Assembly (NCBI GenBank): GCA_918797485.1
Contig: CAKKNE010000001.1
Location: 124,001 to 188,000 of the forward strand
DNA: 64,000 nucleotides
Direction: 5' to 3'
Source: Pelagomonas calceolata
Lineage: Eukaryota; Sar; Pelagophyceae; Pelagomonadales; Pelagomonadaceae
Positions within the stretch are counted from its first letter, which is position 1, and every line of letters begins with the position of its first letter. Below the pieces are notes generated by a model. The model worked only from the letters and a program-made list of their open reading frames with translations, made no database searches and had not been told where the DNA came from. Shown in pieces: positions 46,202 through 55,613 of the stretch. A program made the translations under genes and the position numbers.

Positions 46202-47319
46202 ATGGCCCTCTCCAAGGAGCAGATGCAGGTCATCGCGCGCAACGCGACGCTGCGAGGCAAGACCCCAGATACGAGTAGAAGGAGCACGCCCAAGAACTCC
46301 AGACCGAACAGCGCCGCGTCTACGGGTAGGAGAGTCATGGAGACGACGCGACGGCCGACGACGCAAGAATATGCTGGTTTGACAGCACGACCCAAGGACG
46401 ACGAAGTAGTACTAGTCTGCCCCGAGAACACGGTGCCCGGCGAAGCGCTCTTCTTCCGCGACGGTGGATTGAAATGCAAGACCAAGGTCCCGCCAAACGT
46501 GCGACCCGGGCAAAGGTTCAAGGTCCGAAAGTCCGAATGCTCCGTCAACGGCCAGCCCGCCAAGAGACCGCCGCGACCGTCGCGGGCCCAGTCGGCGCCG
46601 TCGCGACGAGACCCGAAGCCCAAAGCCTTCCAAGCGCCCCTCAATTTCCCGGAAAAGAAGCCTCCGGCCGACCCCTACAGTGACATGGACAAGAAGGACC
46701 CGTACCGAGATCCCTTCGTGCGCGACCTGCCGAACGTGACCTGGAAGGACAAGCAGCTCATCGAAGAGTACAAGAAGCGGCGCGATGCGGGTCTGGTTAC
46801 TGATGAGGCGTATTGGCAGGAGCAGGGCTTTAAAGCGGTGGGCGACCCCTCGAAGATCTCGGAAAAGAAGAAGAAGGACTACGGCTTCGGCGCGCCGAAG
46901 TGGAGTCCCTACTACCGTAGTAATCAAACGAAGGAGCAGATCGAAGCCATTGCTGCTGCGCCTGTGGAGTCGGCTCTCGGCGACCAGGAGTGGTGGGAGC
47001 AGTTTGGGTTTAAGGGGCCGTTTCGGAGGAGAAGAAGCGGGACTACGGGAATGGGGTGCCGGGCTGGTCTCCTTATAGTCGCGTTCGATCAGGTGGCCCG
47101 TTGGTTCGAACCGGTCTCCCGGCGGACGCGTACTGGTTCAGCCAGTTCGGCTTCAAGATGGGCCAGGTCTCGGAGGAGAAGCGCGACTACGGCTTCGGCA
47201 TCCCCTTCTGGTCGCCGTACAACCGCCCTAAAGGTGGACAACGCGCGGCGTCGGCGCCCCACGCGCTCGTAGTCGTCACAAGGACGACGGCGCGTAAGTC
47301 ACAAGGACAAGAACATTAG
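46202..47319 (+). CDS. CPxN-PG domain protein with three WSPY repeat modules
   Basis: About 372 aa. Basic N-terminus, then VVLVCPENTVPGEALFFRDG followed by KVPPNVRPGQRFKV, homologous to the CPPG domain of its neighbour. A basic/Pro linker (RAQSAPSRRDPKP) follows, then three modules: AYWQEQGFKAVGD + KDYGFGAPKWSPYYR; DQEWWEQFGFKGPF + RDYGNGVPGWSPYSR; AYWFSQFGFKMGQVSEEK + RDYGFGIPFWSPYNR. The frame moves by one missing T at 47031-47033, inside the second module; with it the length is a whole codon number. The conserved W, DYG and WSPY residues suggest a structured unit of ~40 residues. No known family comes to mind. Confidence 0.65.
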
Positions 47320-47416
47320 CTAAACAAAGGGGTCGCGTCTACGGCGTGGAGCGGGTCGCCGCGGCGCAAAATCGCGTCGACGGCGCGGACCAACGTCGCC
47401 TCGTGCAGCCTCCACT

Positions 47417-48417
47417 TCACAACGCCAAAACTTCCCCACGAGCAAACCCCTCGCGCCGCAGGTAGTCCGTCACTTGACTACAACCGCTCACATCCAATGA
47501 AGTCAACTTCAGACAACCTGTCGACAGGGCATCAATCCCGGCGTCGGTCACGTTGCGGTTGCCGTGGAGCGAGAGCCACGTCAGATTGGGACAGCACTCA
47601 CCGAGCGCGAGCGGCGCTTCATCGTCGACCGCGACGCACCAGCTCAAATTCAAAATTTCCAGCTTTGCGGCTGCCGCGCGCGCTATTTTCGCAATTGCAG
47701 AACCATCGACGCCGCGGCTCCCGGTGCAGTCGAGGCGCCTTAAGTCAAACGCTCGAAGGCGACCGTACATTGATAGTCCAGCGTTGGCGTAGCACACGAG
47801 GCCCGTCAGTTTCAGGGAAGCAAGAGTCATGAGAGACGCGTCGGTGAGCTCCGGGCACCTTGTAACGTCGAGGAAATGTAATTGAGGAGCGTGCTCGACC
47901 AGAGCCTTGATGCCCGCGTCGCTAATTAACGAGCAGCCGGAGACGGAGAGCTCTTGTAAGCTACTGGGCAGAGCCGCCAACGCGTCGTCACCCAACCGGA
48001 CCTGCCGGAACAGCCCCCGACGCCGAGCCGGCGGCAGTTTCCTAGTAATCTTGAGACTGTTGCCGGGTCCGCGTCCGGCACGCCATTTAAGTTTATGTGC
48101 TTTAATGTAGCGTGCTGAGTGTCGGCGACGGCGTCGAGGATCGATGCGGCGCGGCAGAACTCGAGATTTAATGAAACGAGGCGGTGTTTCTCCAGGAGTT
48201 GTGGGAAGAGTGCTGTCGCTTTTGTCGCTCCTAGCTTGGAGTAGAGCGGTCGCGCGTCGAGCTCGTCGACGACGACGCTCTCCCGGACGATTTTGCTCGT
48301 CGCTTGGGCTCTGCCCTTGCATTGTAAAGACGTGAACGGGAGGATCAGCGGCAATGCGGCGTCGAGCGGCGTCGTAACCTCTGCGGCATCAGTGTTGTCT
48401 GCAGGGGTCGCTTCCAT
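47417..48417 (-). CDS. Leucine-rich repeat protein, AMN1/F-box-LRR type (one apparent frameshift)
   Basis: About 333 aa. The N-terminus has an F-box-like helix region (DAALPLILPFTSLQCKGRAQ), then cysteine-containing LRRs: LVSLNLEFCRAAS, LKHINLNGVPDADP, LQELSVSGCSLISDAGIKAL, LHFLDVTRCPELTDASLM, LEILNLSWCVAVDDEAPL, LTWLSLHGNRNVTDAGIDAL, LTSLDVSGCSQVTDYL. The frame changes at the CCCCC of 48014-48018 (one base short). LRRs of this class recognise substrates for SCF ubiquitin ligases; the target is unknown. Divergent from the DUF268 gene across promoter element copy 11. Confidence 0.75.
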
Positions 48418-48517
48418 CGTCGACAGCCGTGCTCAATTCGGTTCCAACGGATGTCTGGGATGTAGTACTGCTGCAAGAGCGACTGATAAAAACAAATTGC
48501 TAAGGTAAGGCAGCCGT

Positions 48518-48544
48518 AGCTAGCGGCATGTAAGGCACTAGCCA
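48518..48544 (+). promoter_or_regulatory. CTAG/TGTAA-GACA promoter element, copy 11
   Basis: AGCTAGCGGCA then TGTAAGGCACTAGCCA. Divergent spacer: 101 bp from the LRR gene start at 48417 and 270 bp from the DUF268 gene ATG at 48814. A further TGCTAGCTCC follows at 48550. Confidence 0.8.
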
Positions 48545-48813
48545 GGTTTTGCTAGCTCCCGCCGCTGAAGCTGGAGCTGGGCTAACGCCCCAGCGTGCCG
48601 CGGCATAGGCATATTCTTAAAAAACGCAGCTCCGAGCGGCCACCAGCGTGAGAAGCGTCAGTTCGCCCCTGTTTTCGAGTTGGAAACTTTGAAGCAGCCT
48701 TGCGCTGAAGCTGAGTCATATATCGGTCTACAGACGCCACGGCATTTGTGACGGCTCACGGATAAGCTGGTCCGGTGCCGCCGCAACAGCTCCGTCGAAA
48801 GAAACGAAGAATC

Positions 48814-50141
48814 ATGGGCGGTCTCCGCAGCCTCTGGTGGCGAAGAGCGGCCGAGCACCACAACGCCCAGCAGACGCGCATGTGGGCCGAGTACCAGTCG
48901 CGGGGCTATGGGGAACAACAGACGACGGTCCGGCCGCGCCGGCGCCCGCGCACGGAGCCCCAGGACCCGGTGTTGTTCGGCGTGCTCATGGCCCTTGCGA
49001 TCGGCGTCGCGTGTGTCCTGACGCTCGAGCCCACGACCTGCCCCTACGGCGCGAAACAGCTCCTCGCGGCGCGCGAGCCCTGGCAGACGGCGAATAGTAC
49101 GACGCCGCCGCGCTGGGCCGACCTCAACGCGACGATCCAGAACGGCTTCACGCGCTGCGGGAAGTACGCGAACGACACGGATTTATTTGTGGACGATTCC
49201 AATGAAGGCGCGGGCACGACTTATGGCTACGCCCGTGAAGACGTGGAGGCGTTGGTAGAGAGGGCCCAAGCCGTCGTGGAAAAGCGACAATACGGCTCGC
49301 GCCCGAACGACGCGCACTTCCTCGAGGCGCTCGTGGGCCACGTGGCCAACGGGTCGTCGGTGCTGGTCGTCGGCAGCGCTGAGCCCTGGCACGAGGCCGT
49401 GTGCCTCGCTCTGGGCGCTTCAAGAGTGACGACCGTCGACTACGGTTCAAGAAAATACGAGCACCCGCAACTGGACCAGGTCAATGCGAGCTTCTGGAAT
49501 CAACTAGACGACGCGAATCTAGGATACGACGTCGTTGTCTCCGCTTCATCGCTGGATCATGATGGACTGGGCCGCTACGGCGACCCCATCGCGCCGGACG
49601 GCGACCTCCTGACGATGCGGTTATTACTAAGAGCGCTCGCGCCAGGAGCTAAAGTTATCCTGAGCGTGCCGGTGGGGCCCGACAGGATTATTTGGAACCT
49701 GATGCGCATATATGGAAAAGACCGCCTCGCGCGATTGACAGACGGCTACGACGTCGTCGAAAAAGAATAGGCTACGACTCCACGAAACTAGACGAAGCGC
49801 CCGAGAACGTGCTACGGACGTACGAGCCGGTGTTTGTATTAAGCGTGCCTGACCAGATTTGCCTGGAGGATGCGTTCTGGTGCAACTTTCAAAAAAGGAC
49901 GGTCTTCGGCCAATCCGTCGTCACGGTGGTGACGGTGGTGGTGGTGGCGCTCATGGTCCTGTCCGTCGCGCGGGATTTGCGGGCGGGCAAGTACCTCGCG
50001 GCGGGGGCGACGCTCGTCATGAGCGCCATTGCTGCGGTCTATGGGCCGGTCGCGCTCTTCTGTCTGCCCGTGCATATCTACATCCACCGACCGGAGCGGC
50101 CGAAGGTCGTCGACTTCGGCCGCGCGCCGCGACTCGGGTGA
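48814..50141 (+). CDS. DUF268 methyltransferase-like membrane protein (one apparent frameshift)
   Basis: 442 aa after one missing A at 49761-49765 is allowed for. N-terminal anchor (DPVLFGVLMALAIGVACVL), then the DUF268 Rossmann-like domain: SSVLVVGSAEPWHEAVCLAL, VTTVDYGSRKYEHP, YDVVVSASSLDHDGLGRYGD, LLLRALAPGAKVILSVPVGPD, and a C-terminal strand VFVLSVPDQICLEDAFW. Two or three hydrophobic segments follow (VVTVVTVVVVALMVLSV; AAGATLVMSAIAAVYGPVAL; FCLPVHIYIH). DUF268 proteins resemble SAM-dependent methyltransferases found next to glycan genes; the acceptor is unknown. The lumenal domain has N-glycosylation sites (NST, NAT, NDT). Confidence 0.75.
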
Positions 50142-50199
50142 CGCGCGCCGCGCCGCAGCGACCATCGCAAGAAGCGACGAAGGAGACGCTATGACGCCC

Positions 50200-50226
50200 G
50201 GCGACGCCTACTGGGTAGGCGTCGCC
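50200..50226. terminator. Perfect 12-bp hairpin between convergent genes
   Basis: GGCGACGCCTAC, loop TGG, GTAGGCGTCGCC. It lies in the 132-bp gap between the stops of the DUF268 gene (50141) and the F-box/LRR gene (50274). The position suggests a 3'-end processing or termination role for both mRNAs; a chance palindrome is not excluded. Confidence 0.45.
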
Positions 50227-50273
50227 CGGCCGAGGAAACCCGCACTCCGCCTCCGTTGTCGTAAACACTTGTA

Positions 50274-51708
50274 CTATCTTACCGTGGTGTCCCCCGACGC
50301 GTCGTCCGCGTCTTCGTCCTCGTAGTCCTCCTCACTAGAATAGTCCTCGGGGTGGAGGAGCCGCCCGACGCCGGACTCCGACGACTCGAGGCCGCCGCCG
50401 CGAGTCTCGAGGAGCGCGATGAGGGCTCTCAGGTTGCCTTCGTCGTCGGCCGTCACGCGGCCCCAGCCACCGCCCTCGCCGGCCAGTTCCCACGCGACCG
50501 TCCTGAGAGCCGGGCAGCCCTTCACGAGCTTGAGCACTTCCGCGGCGCCGAGCGCCGGGACGCACGACAGATTCGCGGCTCGCAAACTCGCCGCGCACCT
50601 CCCCTTCAGCACGACGTCGACGACGGCGGGCGTGAGCGCGTCCATCGACGCGACGTTGAGCTCCGCGAGGCCGAAGCTCGCCAGGACCCGGAAGCACTCG
50701 TCGCCGTCGTTGCCGCAGTGGGGGAGGGAGATACGCTCGAGCGTCGGCCGCGTCGCGTGTAGCGCCTCGTAGAAGGGGCGACCGAGGCACATCAGCGACG
50801 GCAGGGCGAGCTCGACCAGCGCCGGACAGGCGCGTACAAGTTCGAGGATCAAGTCCGGACTGATCGCCGTCCTACCCATCCTTAGCGCCACGAGCCGCCC
50901 GGGCAGCGGCGACGCGAGGAGCCACTCGACGAGCGCCAGACTCACCACGCAAAAGTCCAAGTCGATCTGGTCCGCATTCGTACAGGTATGCAGCGCGCGC
51001 TCGATGCGGTCGAAGCGCGACGGGATGACGTGCGACCCGTGGCCGTGGCTGAAGAACTCGAGGCAGCGCAGGTTCGGGAACGCGGCCGCGTAACTCTGCG
51101 CGAAATCAACCAGTGTGGCGGGGGCGTTTGTAATTCCTCACAATCTCACAATCATTCTCGAGCACAAGCGACGTCGACGCGATGTTTTGCGCACTGGCCC
51201 GGACCTCGACCGCGCTGCCGTTGCACGGTAGCTTCACGACCTCGAGCAGCGGGCACGCTTGCGATATCTTGGTGGACAGGTCCTCGACGTCTGCCGTCTC
51301 GATGTTCGGCACGTCGATGACGCAGACGAGCGTTTGCAGCAACGGGCACGCGCGGCACATCTCGAGGAGGCGCGCGTCCGTGACGGCGCAGCGGTAGAGG
51401 CACAATTTCTGGAGACCTCCCGCCGTTTCCGTGATGGTAGATTGCAGCGCGGGGAGGGCCGCGTCGGCCGCGCAGAAGCTGACGAGCTCTCTCGCCCCGC
51501 TGCCGAAGATTCTTCCTTCCGCCTCGATGTTGCGCGGCTCGGCCAGCGCGTCGAAGATCATCTTCGCGAAGCGGTCGTCGGTTTGTATGGAGCGATGCAC
51601 TGCAGCGCTCGAGGACTTGTTGCACTGTCTTAACGCAAGCAGATCGTTGCGCGGCAAGTACTTTGCAATTAGGGGCACCAGCTCTTCAGGCAGGTCTGTG
51701 AGGGACAT
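50274..51708 (-). CDS. F-box and leucine-rich repeat protein (two exons)
   Basis: 462 aa; exon 1 51708-51142, 46-nt intron, exon 2 51095-50274. The N-terminal F-box (MSLTDLPEELVPLIAKYLPR + NDLLALRQCNKSS) would bind SKP1. LRRs follow (LQKLCLYRCAVTDARLLEM; LEVVKLPCNGSAVEVRASA; LVALRMGRTAISPDLIL; LVELALPSLMC; LERISLPHCGNDGDECFRVL; LAELNVASMDALTPAVV; LRAANLSCVPALGAAEVL) and an acidic tail (YSSEEDYEDEDADDASGD). Probable substrate-recognition subunit of an SCF E3 ligase. Both exon lengths are whole codons and the intron junction joins CEI to SYAAAFPNLRCLEFF, a regular LRR. Confidence 0.8.
51096..51141 (-). mobile_element. Short intron with family B introner end
   Basis: 46 nt, phase 0, GTGAGGAATT ... 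CACTGGTTGATTTCGCGCAG. The 3' word CTGGTTGATTTC is shared with the introns at 33288 and 33529. It may be an internally deleted introner. Confidence 0.65.
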
Positions 51709-51939
51709 GATTGCTGTTTTCGTGCGTTTTTTGGCGCGGAAGCGGTGCGGTGGACTCGATGCGTCTTCCAACGTGCTTGGAGTCAAGAACGCTTGCCTCT
51801 GGTGAGGTGCTAGGACTGAATTAGGACCCTTGCAACCGGAGACGTTTTCGGACTCGTCTTTTATGCGATTTCATGGCTAGTCTCGGGAACGTATTACTCC
51901 CGAGTTTAATTTTTCGCAAGTTAAATGCGATCCTCTGTC

Positions 51940-51966
51940 TTGCTAGTGTCTTACACGACGCTAGAT
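51940..51966 (-). promoter_or_regulatory. CTAG/TGTAA-GACA promoter element, copy 12
   Basis: Plus-strand reading TTGCTAGTGTCTTACACG then ACGCTAGAT. Divergent spacer: 232 bp from the F-box gene start at 51708 and 184 bp from the SDA1 ATG at 52150. Confidence 0.85.
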
Positions 51967-52149
51967 AAATATTGCTCTGCCTTTGCAAAGCGCTTGACTT
52001 AGGCGTCCGCACGGCTTTAGCTCAGGCTCCAAGCTGCGCAGACACATCAGAAGGCTGCGGACGACCGCTCGTGCAAGCACGAAGTGCCAGGTCGACCGGT
52101 GCGCCGCGTGAGGCAAAACAGGCGATATCGACAAAAAACGCACGTACAG

Positions 52150-54294
52150 ATGAAGGTCCGCCAGCACTCCCTCCCGGTGCTCCAAAATTTATTGAAGAGG
52201 GACCCGTCCGCCTACCGCGAAGAGTTCGAGGCCATCTGGAGGCAGTACCTCGCGGCATTGGAGGCGTTTCGATTGGGAGGCGCGTCGCAGAAGAAGACGA
52301 GAGGGGACGACGAAAGAAAATTAGGGGATCTGGCGACCTTCGTCGCCCACTGCGGCGTCCACTACAAGGAGGCGTCGAAGCGGTTCGCCACGGACCTCGT
52401 AGCACTCCTCAAGGACCGCTGCGCGACGTTACAGCCGGATTTACGATTACGTCTAGCGCAAGCTGCTGCTTTAGCTCGAAGCAAGGGTTTACTGGATCCC
52501 CTGGTCCTAGCTGATCTTTGTTTTGAATTAATAAGAAGAGTACGAGATAAAGCCTTAAGGCAGTTCCTCGCGGACCACGTGGTCCGCGACTGCAAGAAAG
52601 CTTCGAGCGGCACGTTAGGTAGGAACCTGAGACGCTGCGTCTTCAAGGCGGCCGAGGATCAGTCGGAAGCTAATTCTGCCGCATCTGCAAGAGTAGCGGT
52701 AGACGTCCTAGTAAGGTTGTACGCTTGTGGATCGTGGACCGACGCGGCCACAGTTAATTGTTTAGGAAGGTGCGCCGCGGACGAACGAGCACGAGTCGCT
52801 CTCGGGGCGGTCTACTTCTTCCTAGGTGTTGATAGAGCACCAGTGTTAGATTCCGAATCGTCTGAAAACGAGAACGAGGGCGAAAAAGGTAGAGACCTGA
52901 AAAATGCTCTCAAAGCGGTGGACGAGCACAAGCACTCGAAGAAGACGCGGGCGCGCGCGCGGCAGACGAAGCGCGCGAAGAAGGCCGCCAAAAAGAAGGC
53001 CCTCGGGAAGTCGGAACGGGCCGAACCAAAGTTTCCCGCGATGCAGCTGCTCGACGATCCCCATCGCTTGTGCGACGCGTTGTTAGCTCGTGCAAGAAGG
53101 CAAGTGGATGCTTTTGAACAGAGAGTCGCTCGGTTAGATTTATGTAGTCGCGTGGCCTGTACGCATCGCCTGCAGCTCGTGGCGTTTTATTCCTATATGA
53201 GGAGATACCTGAAGCCGTCGCAAGAGCAAGCGCCGCGACTCCTAGTTTTGTTCGCGCAAGCGTGCCACGAGCTGGTGCCGCCGGACGAGCTCGTACCCAT
53301 TATTCGACACGTCGCCGACGCGTTCGTTTCTGATCGGAACGCTTCCGAGGCCATGGCGCTGGGTATCAATGCCTTGAGGGAGGTATGTGGACGGTGCCCC
53401 GCCGTGTTGGACGAGCCGGAGATGCTTGGACTAGTTAGAGATTTAGCCGCTTACTCAAAACATAGGGACAAGTCGGTTGTGGTCGCTGCGAGGGGCTGGA
53501 TCAATATTGTAAGAGAGCACCACCCCCAGCTCCTGCAGAAGAAGGACCGCGGTAGAGATAAAGCTCGCTCGAAGGCGACACCGTTGTCGTTCGGCGCTGA
53601 CGTTGCTACGTCATCAGTGCCGGGCGAGGACCTGTTGAGGTTGTACGAGCGGGGGCAGTTGCCCGAGGAGTTCGAGGACGTCGTGGAAGCGTGCAACGAC
53701 CTGGAGGGCGGCGGCGATGGCTGGGTTGATGTGAGTGATGGGGAGGAAGACGGTGCGGCGGCGGCCGACAATGATAAAGACGGCTGGGAGGACGCCGACT
53801 CCGGCTCCGATGATGAAGAGGACGAGGACGGCTGGGTCGACGTGGACCAGGGTTCCGATAGTGACGCCGAGAGTAATGCTGGAAGCGACGACGACGGCGA
53901 CGCCGACGAGGAAGAGGAGGTAGCGCCCGCCGCGCGCGTGCTGTCGGCGGAGGACTTCGCGCGCATCAAGCTGCTCAAGGCGCGGGCCGACGAGCTCAAA
54001 GGCACGGCGACAAATCGGGGCCTGCTGTCCGGCGCCGACATCGTCCCAGAAGCCGTGAAGAGAAGGACGACCGTCGAAGAGCGGAAAGCACGCCAAGTCT
54101 TGGACCGAGAAAAGTTCCAGCTGAAGACGCACGCCGGCGGCAAGACCAATAGTGAAAAGAGACGCACGAAGAACTACTTGATGGTGCAGAAGAAGAAGTC
54201 GCGGCTGAACGGTCTGAAAAAGAGGAAGTTGGGGAGCGGCAAGGGCGGCAAGCAGCAGCTCGGGCGGGACAAGCGGAAGCGGCGGCGGCTGTAA
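52150..54294 (+). CDS. SDA1: SDA1 ribosome biogenesis protein
   Basis: 714 aa, single exon, close to the usual size. N-terminal NUC130/SDA1 region (HSLPVLQNLLKRDPSAYREE; LATFVAHCGVHYKEASKRF; LRLRLAQAAALARSKGLLDP; RNLRRCVFKAAEDQSEANSA), then the charged centre with KKTRARARQTKRAKKAAKKK, the SDA1 core (FPAMQLLDDPHRLCDALLA; KLDLCSRVACTHRLQLVAF-like; DELVPIIRHVADAFVSDRNA; LAAYSKHRDKSVVVAARGWI), a long acidic stretch (GWVDVSDGEEDGAAAAD), and a C-terminus ending GGKQQLGRDKRKRRRL. It acts in nucleolar 60S maturation and export. It forms a second 60S-assembly gene in the window beside DDX55. Confidence 0.92.
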   Translation: MKVRQHSLPVLQNLLKRDPSAYREEFEAIWRQYLAALEAFRLGGASQKKTRGDDERKLGDLATFVAHCGVHYKEASKRFATDLVALLKDRCATLQPDLRLRLAQAAALARSKGLLDPLVLADLCFELIRRVRDKALRQFLADHVVRDCKKASSGTLGRNLRRCVFKAAEDQSEANSAASARVAVDVLVRLYACGSWTDAATVNCLGRCAADERARVALGAVYFFLGVDRAPVLDSESSENENEGEKGRDLKNALKAVDEHKHSKKTRARARQTKRAKKAAKKKALGKSERAEPKFPAMQLLDDPHRLCDALLARARRQVDAFEQRVARLDLCSRVACTHRLQLVAFYSYMRRYLKPSQEQAPRLLVLFAQACHELVPPDELVPIIRHVADAFVSDRNASEAMALGINALREVCGRCPAVLDEPEMLGLVRDLAAYSKHRDKSVVVAARGWINIVREHHPQLLQKKDRGRDKARSKATPLSFGADVATSSVPGEDLLRLYERGQLPEEFEDVVEACNDLEGGGDGWVDVSDGEEDGAAAADNDKDGWEDADSGSDDEEDEDGWVDVDQGSDSDAESNAGSDDDGDADEEEEVAPAARVLSAEDFARIKLLKARADELKGTATNRGLLSGADIVPEAVKRRTTVEERKARQVLDREKFQLKTHAGGKTNSEKRRTKNYLMVQKKKSRLNGLKKRKLGSGKGGKQQLGRDKRKRRRL

Positions 54295-54372
54295 GTATCT
54301 TGTCTCATGTGCGGGCGTCGCGGCGACGGCGTGGGGGAGTTGTACGCCACCGATGCTAGAAAGTAGACTTAG

Positions 54373-55290
54373 TCACGCGTAGCCCGCTAACAATGAGGCG
54401 AAGGAGTCGGTGGCCTTGGGCTTCGGCTTGAACGTTCTACCTGTCCCGGACTCCATGCGGTGGTAGGTCCAGCAGTGGTTCTGGTCTACATGTATAAACT
54501 TGTTGAACTCCAACGCGCACTCCGTGACGGCGTTGCGCACCGACTCGTAGTGGCCGTAGTCGTCTCCTACTAATATGGCGTCAGGGAATGCTCGTAGGCA
54601 CGCCTGGATGTCCGCCTTGCACGGCGCGTAGTGGTGGTCCGCGTCGATGTAGATGATTTGGGGTTTGATGCCCTTGTCCTTTAGTACTTTGACGCCCGCC
54701 GTCGTCTCCATCTTTAGAGGTACCACTTGATCGCGAAACGACCACAGATTCGCCAAAAATGTATCCCATAGAGGATGGTTATTCAACAGATTCTCGAGCT
54801 TCCGGTCGCCCATCGTGCTGTAGTGGTCCCGTTGCTTGTCTAGGATGAAAGAATCGTCCCATAGATCGACCGCGTACACCGCGGCGTCCGGACACCTTTC
54901 ACAGAGCCACTCCGTGGAGCTACCGTACCAGCTCCCCAGTTCCAGTATTACTTTCACTTCACCGACATCTGCCAGTACCCTTTCGAAAACTCTTTCATGG
55001 GTGGGTAGGAACCAGCCGTGCCGGTATCGCGGCTCCCGCGGTCGGCCGCTCGGCCAGCCGATCCCATTATCGAGATCCCGCTCCAGCTCGATCTTGACCC
55101 GCTTCTTCTTCTTCCGTCTTGAATCGTCTTCTTCGCGTTCGCGTTTCTTTTTTGGGTCTATTATATTTTCAGTGGGCGGTGGCCCGGGCGGCATTGGTGG
55201 CAGCACATTCTCGGGGGGCGGCGGGCCCGGTGGTGGCGCTGGCATCTTTGCGGGCGACCCCGGTTTCGTGGGCGAGGTCGGTGTCGACAT
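54373..55290 (-). CDS. Class I SAM-dependent methyltransferase (Methyltransf_24-like)
   Basis: 305 aa from ATG 55290 (upstream frame open only with GTG). N-terminus Pro-rich (PAPPPGPPPPENVLPPMPPG), then a nuclear-localisation-like basic run (KKKREREEDDSRRKKKKRVK). Catalytic part: VKVILELGSWYGSSTEWL (SAM motif I), VYAVDLWDDSF (motif II acid), IIYIDADHHYAPCKADIQA (D-A-D-H as in motif IV), AILVGDDYGHYESVRNAV. The layout is that of O-methyltransferase-like Methyltransf_24 proteins; the acceptor is unknown, and the basic N-terminus favours the nucleus (inference). Promoter element copy 13 is 174 bp upstream. Confidence 0.75.
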   Translation of the reverse strand: MSTPTSPTKPGSPAKMPAPPPGPPPPENVLPPMPPGPPPTENIIDPKKKREREEDDSRRKKKKRVKIELERDLDNGIGWPSGRPREPRYRHGWFLPTHERVFERVLADVGEVKVILELGSWYGSSTEWLCERCPDAAVYAVDLWDDSFILDKQRDHYSTMGDRKLENLLNNHPLWDTFLANLWSFRDQVVPLKMETTAGVKVLKDKGIKPQIIYIDADHHYAPCKADIQACLRAFPDAILVGDDYGHYESVRNAVTECALEFNKFIHVDQNHCWTYHRMESGTGRTFKPKPKATDSFASLLAGYA

Positions 55291-55463
55291 CGCTGCGATG
55301 GCGTGCGGCTGCGGCGTCACAGTGCAATCGATTTGTGAGAGCTCACACGTCGCCTAGCGAGCGAAGCTGGTTGAACCAATGATGCCGTGCGTAGAGGTAC
55401 TTTCGGCGACGCGCAGCGAGCTGTAGACCAGCGCTTGCGGCTCGACTGTCGGCAAGAGCAAGC

Positions 55464-55493
55464 GAGCTAGCGGCCTGTAAAGACACTAGCAAG
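55464..55493 (+). promoter_or_regulatory. CTAG/TGTAA-GACA promoter element, copy 13
   Basis: GAGCTAGCGGCC then TGTAAAGACACTAGCAAG and CTCTCC, an almost perfect consensus. It serves one gene only (the methyltransferase, start 55290, 174 bp away); the other side is the 3' end of the FG-GAP gene. Confidence 0.85.
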
Positions 55494-55613
55494 CTCTCCT
55501 ATTCCCGCGGGTCGAGACTAACTAATTTACCGCATACGATTCCAATTCACAGAATCGCAAGTTTATTTGGGGCATCTAAGGAGGGTGTCCTGGGGCCGGC
55601 GGCGCCGCGCGCC

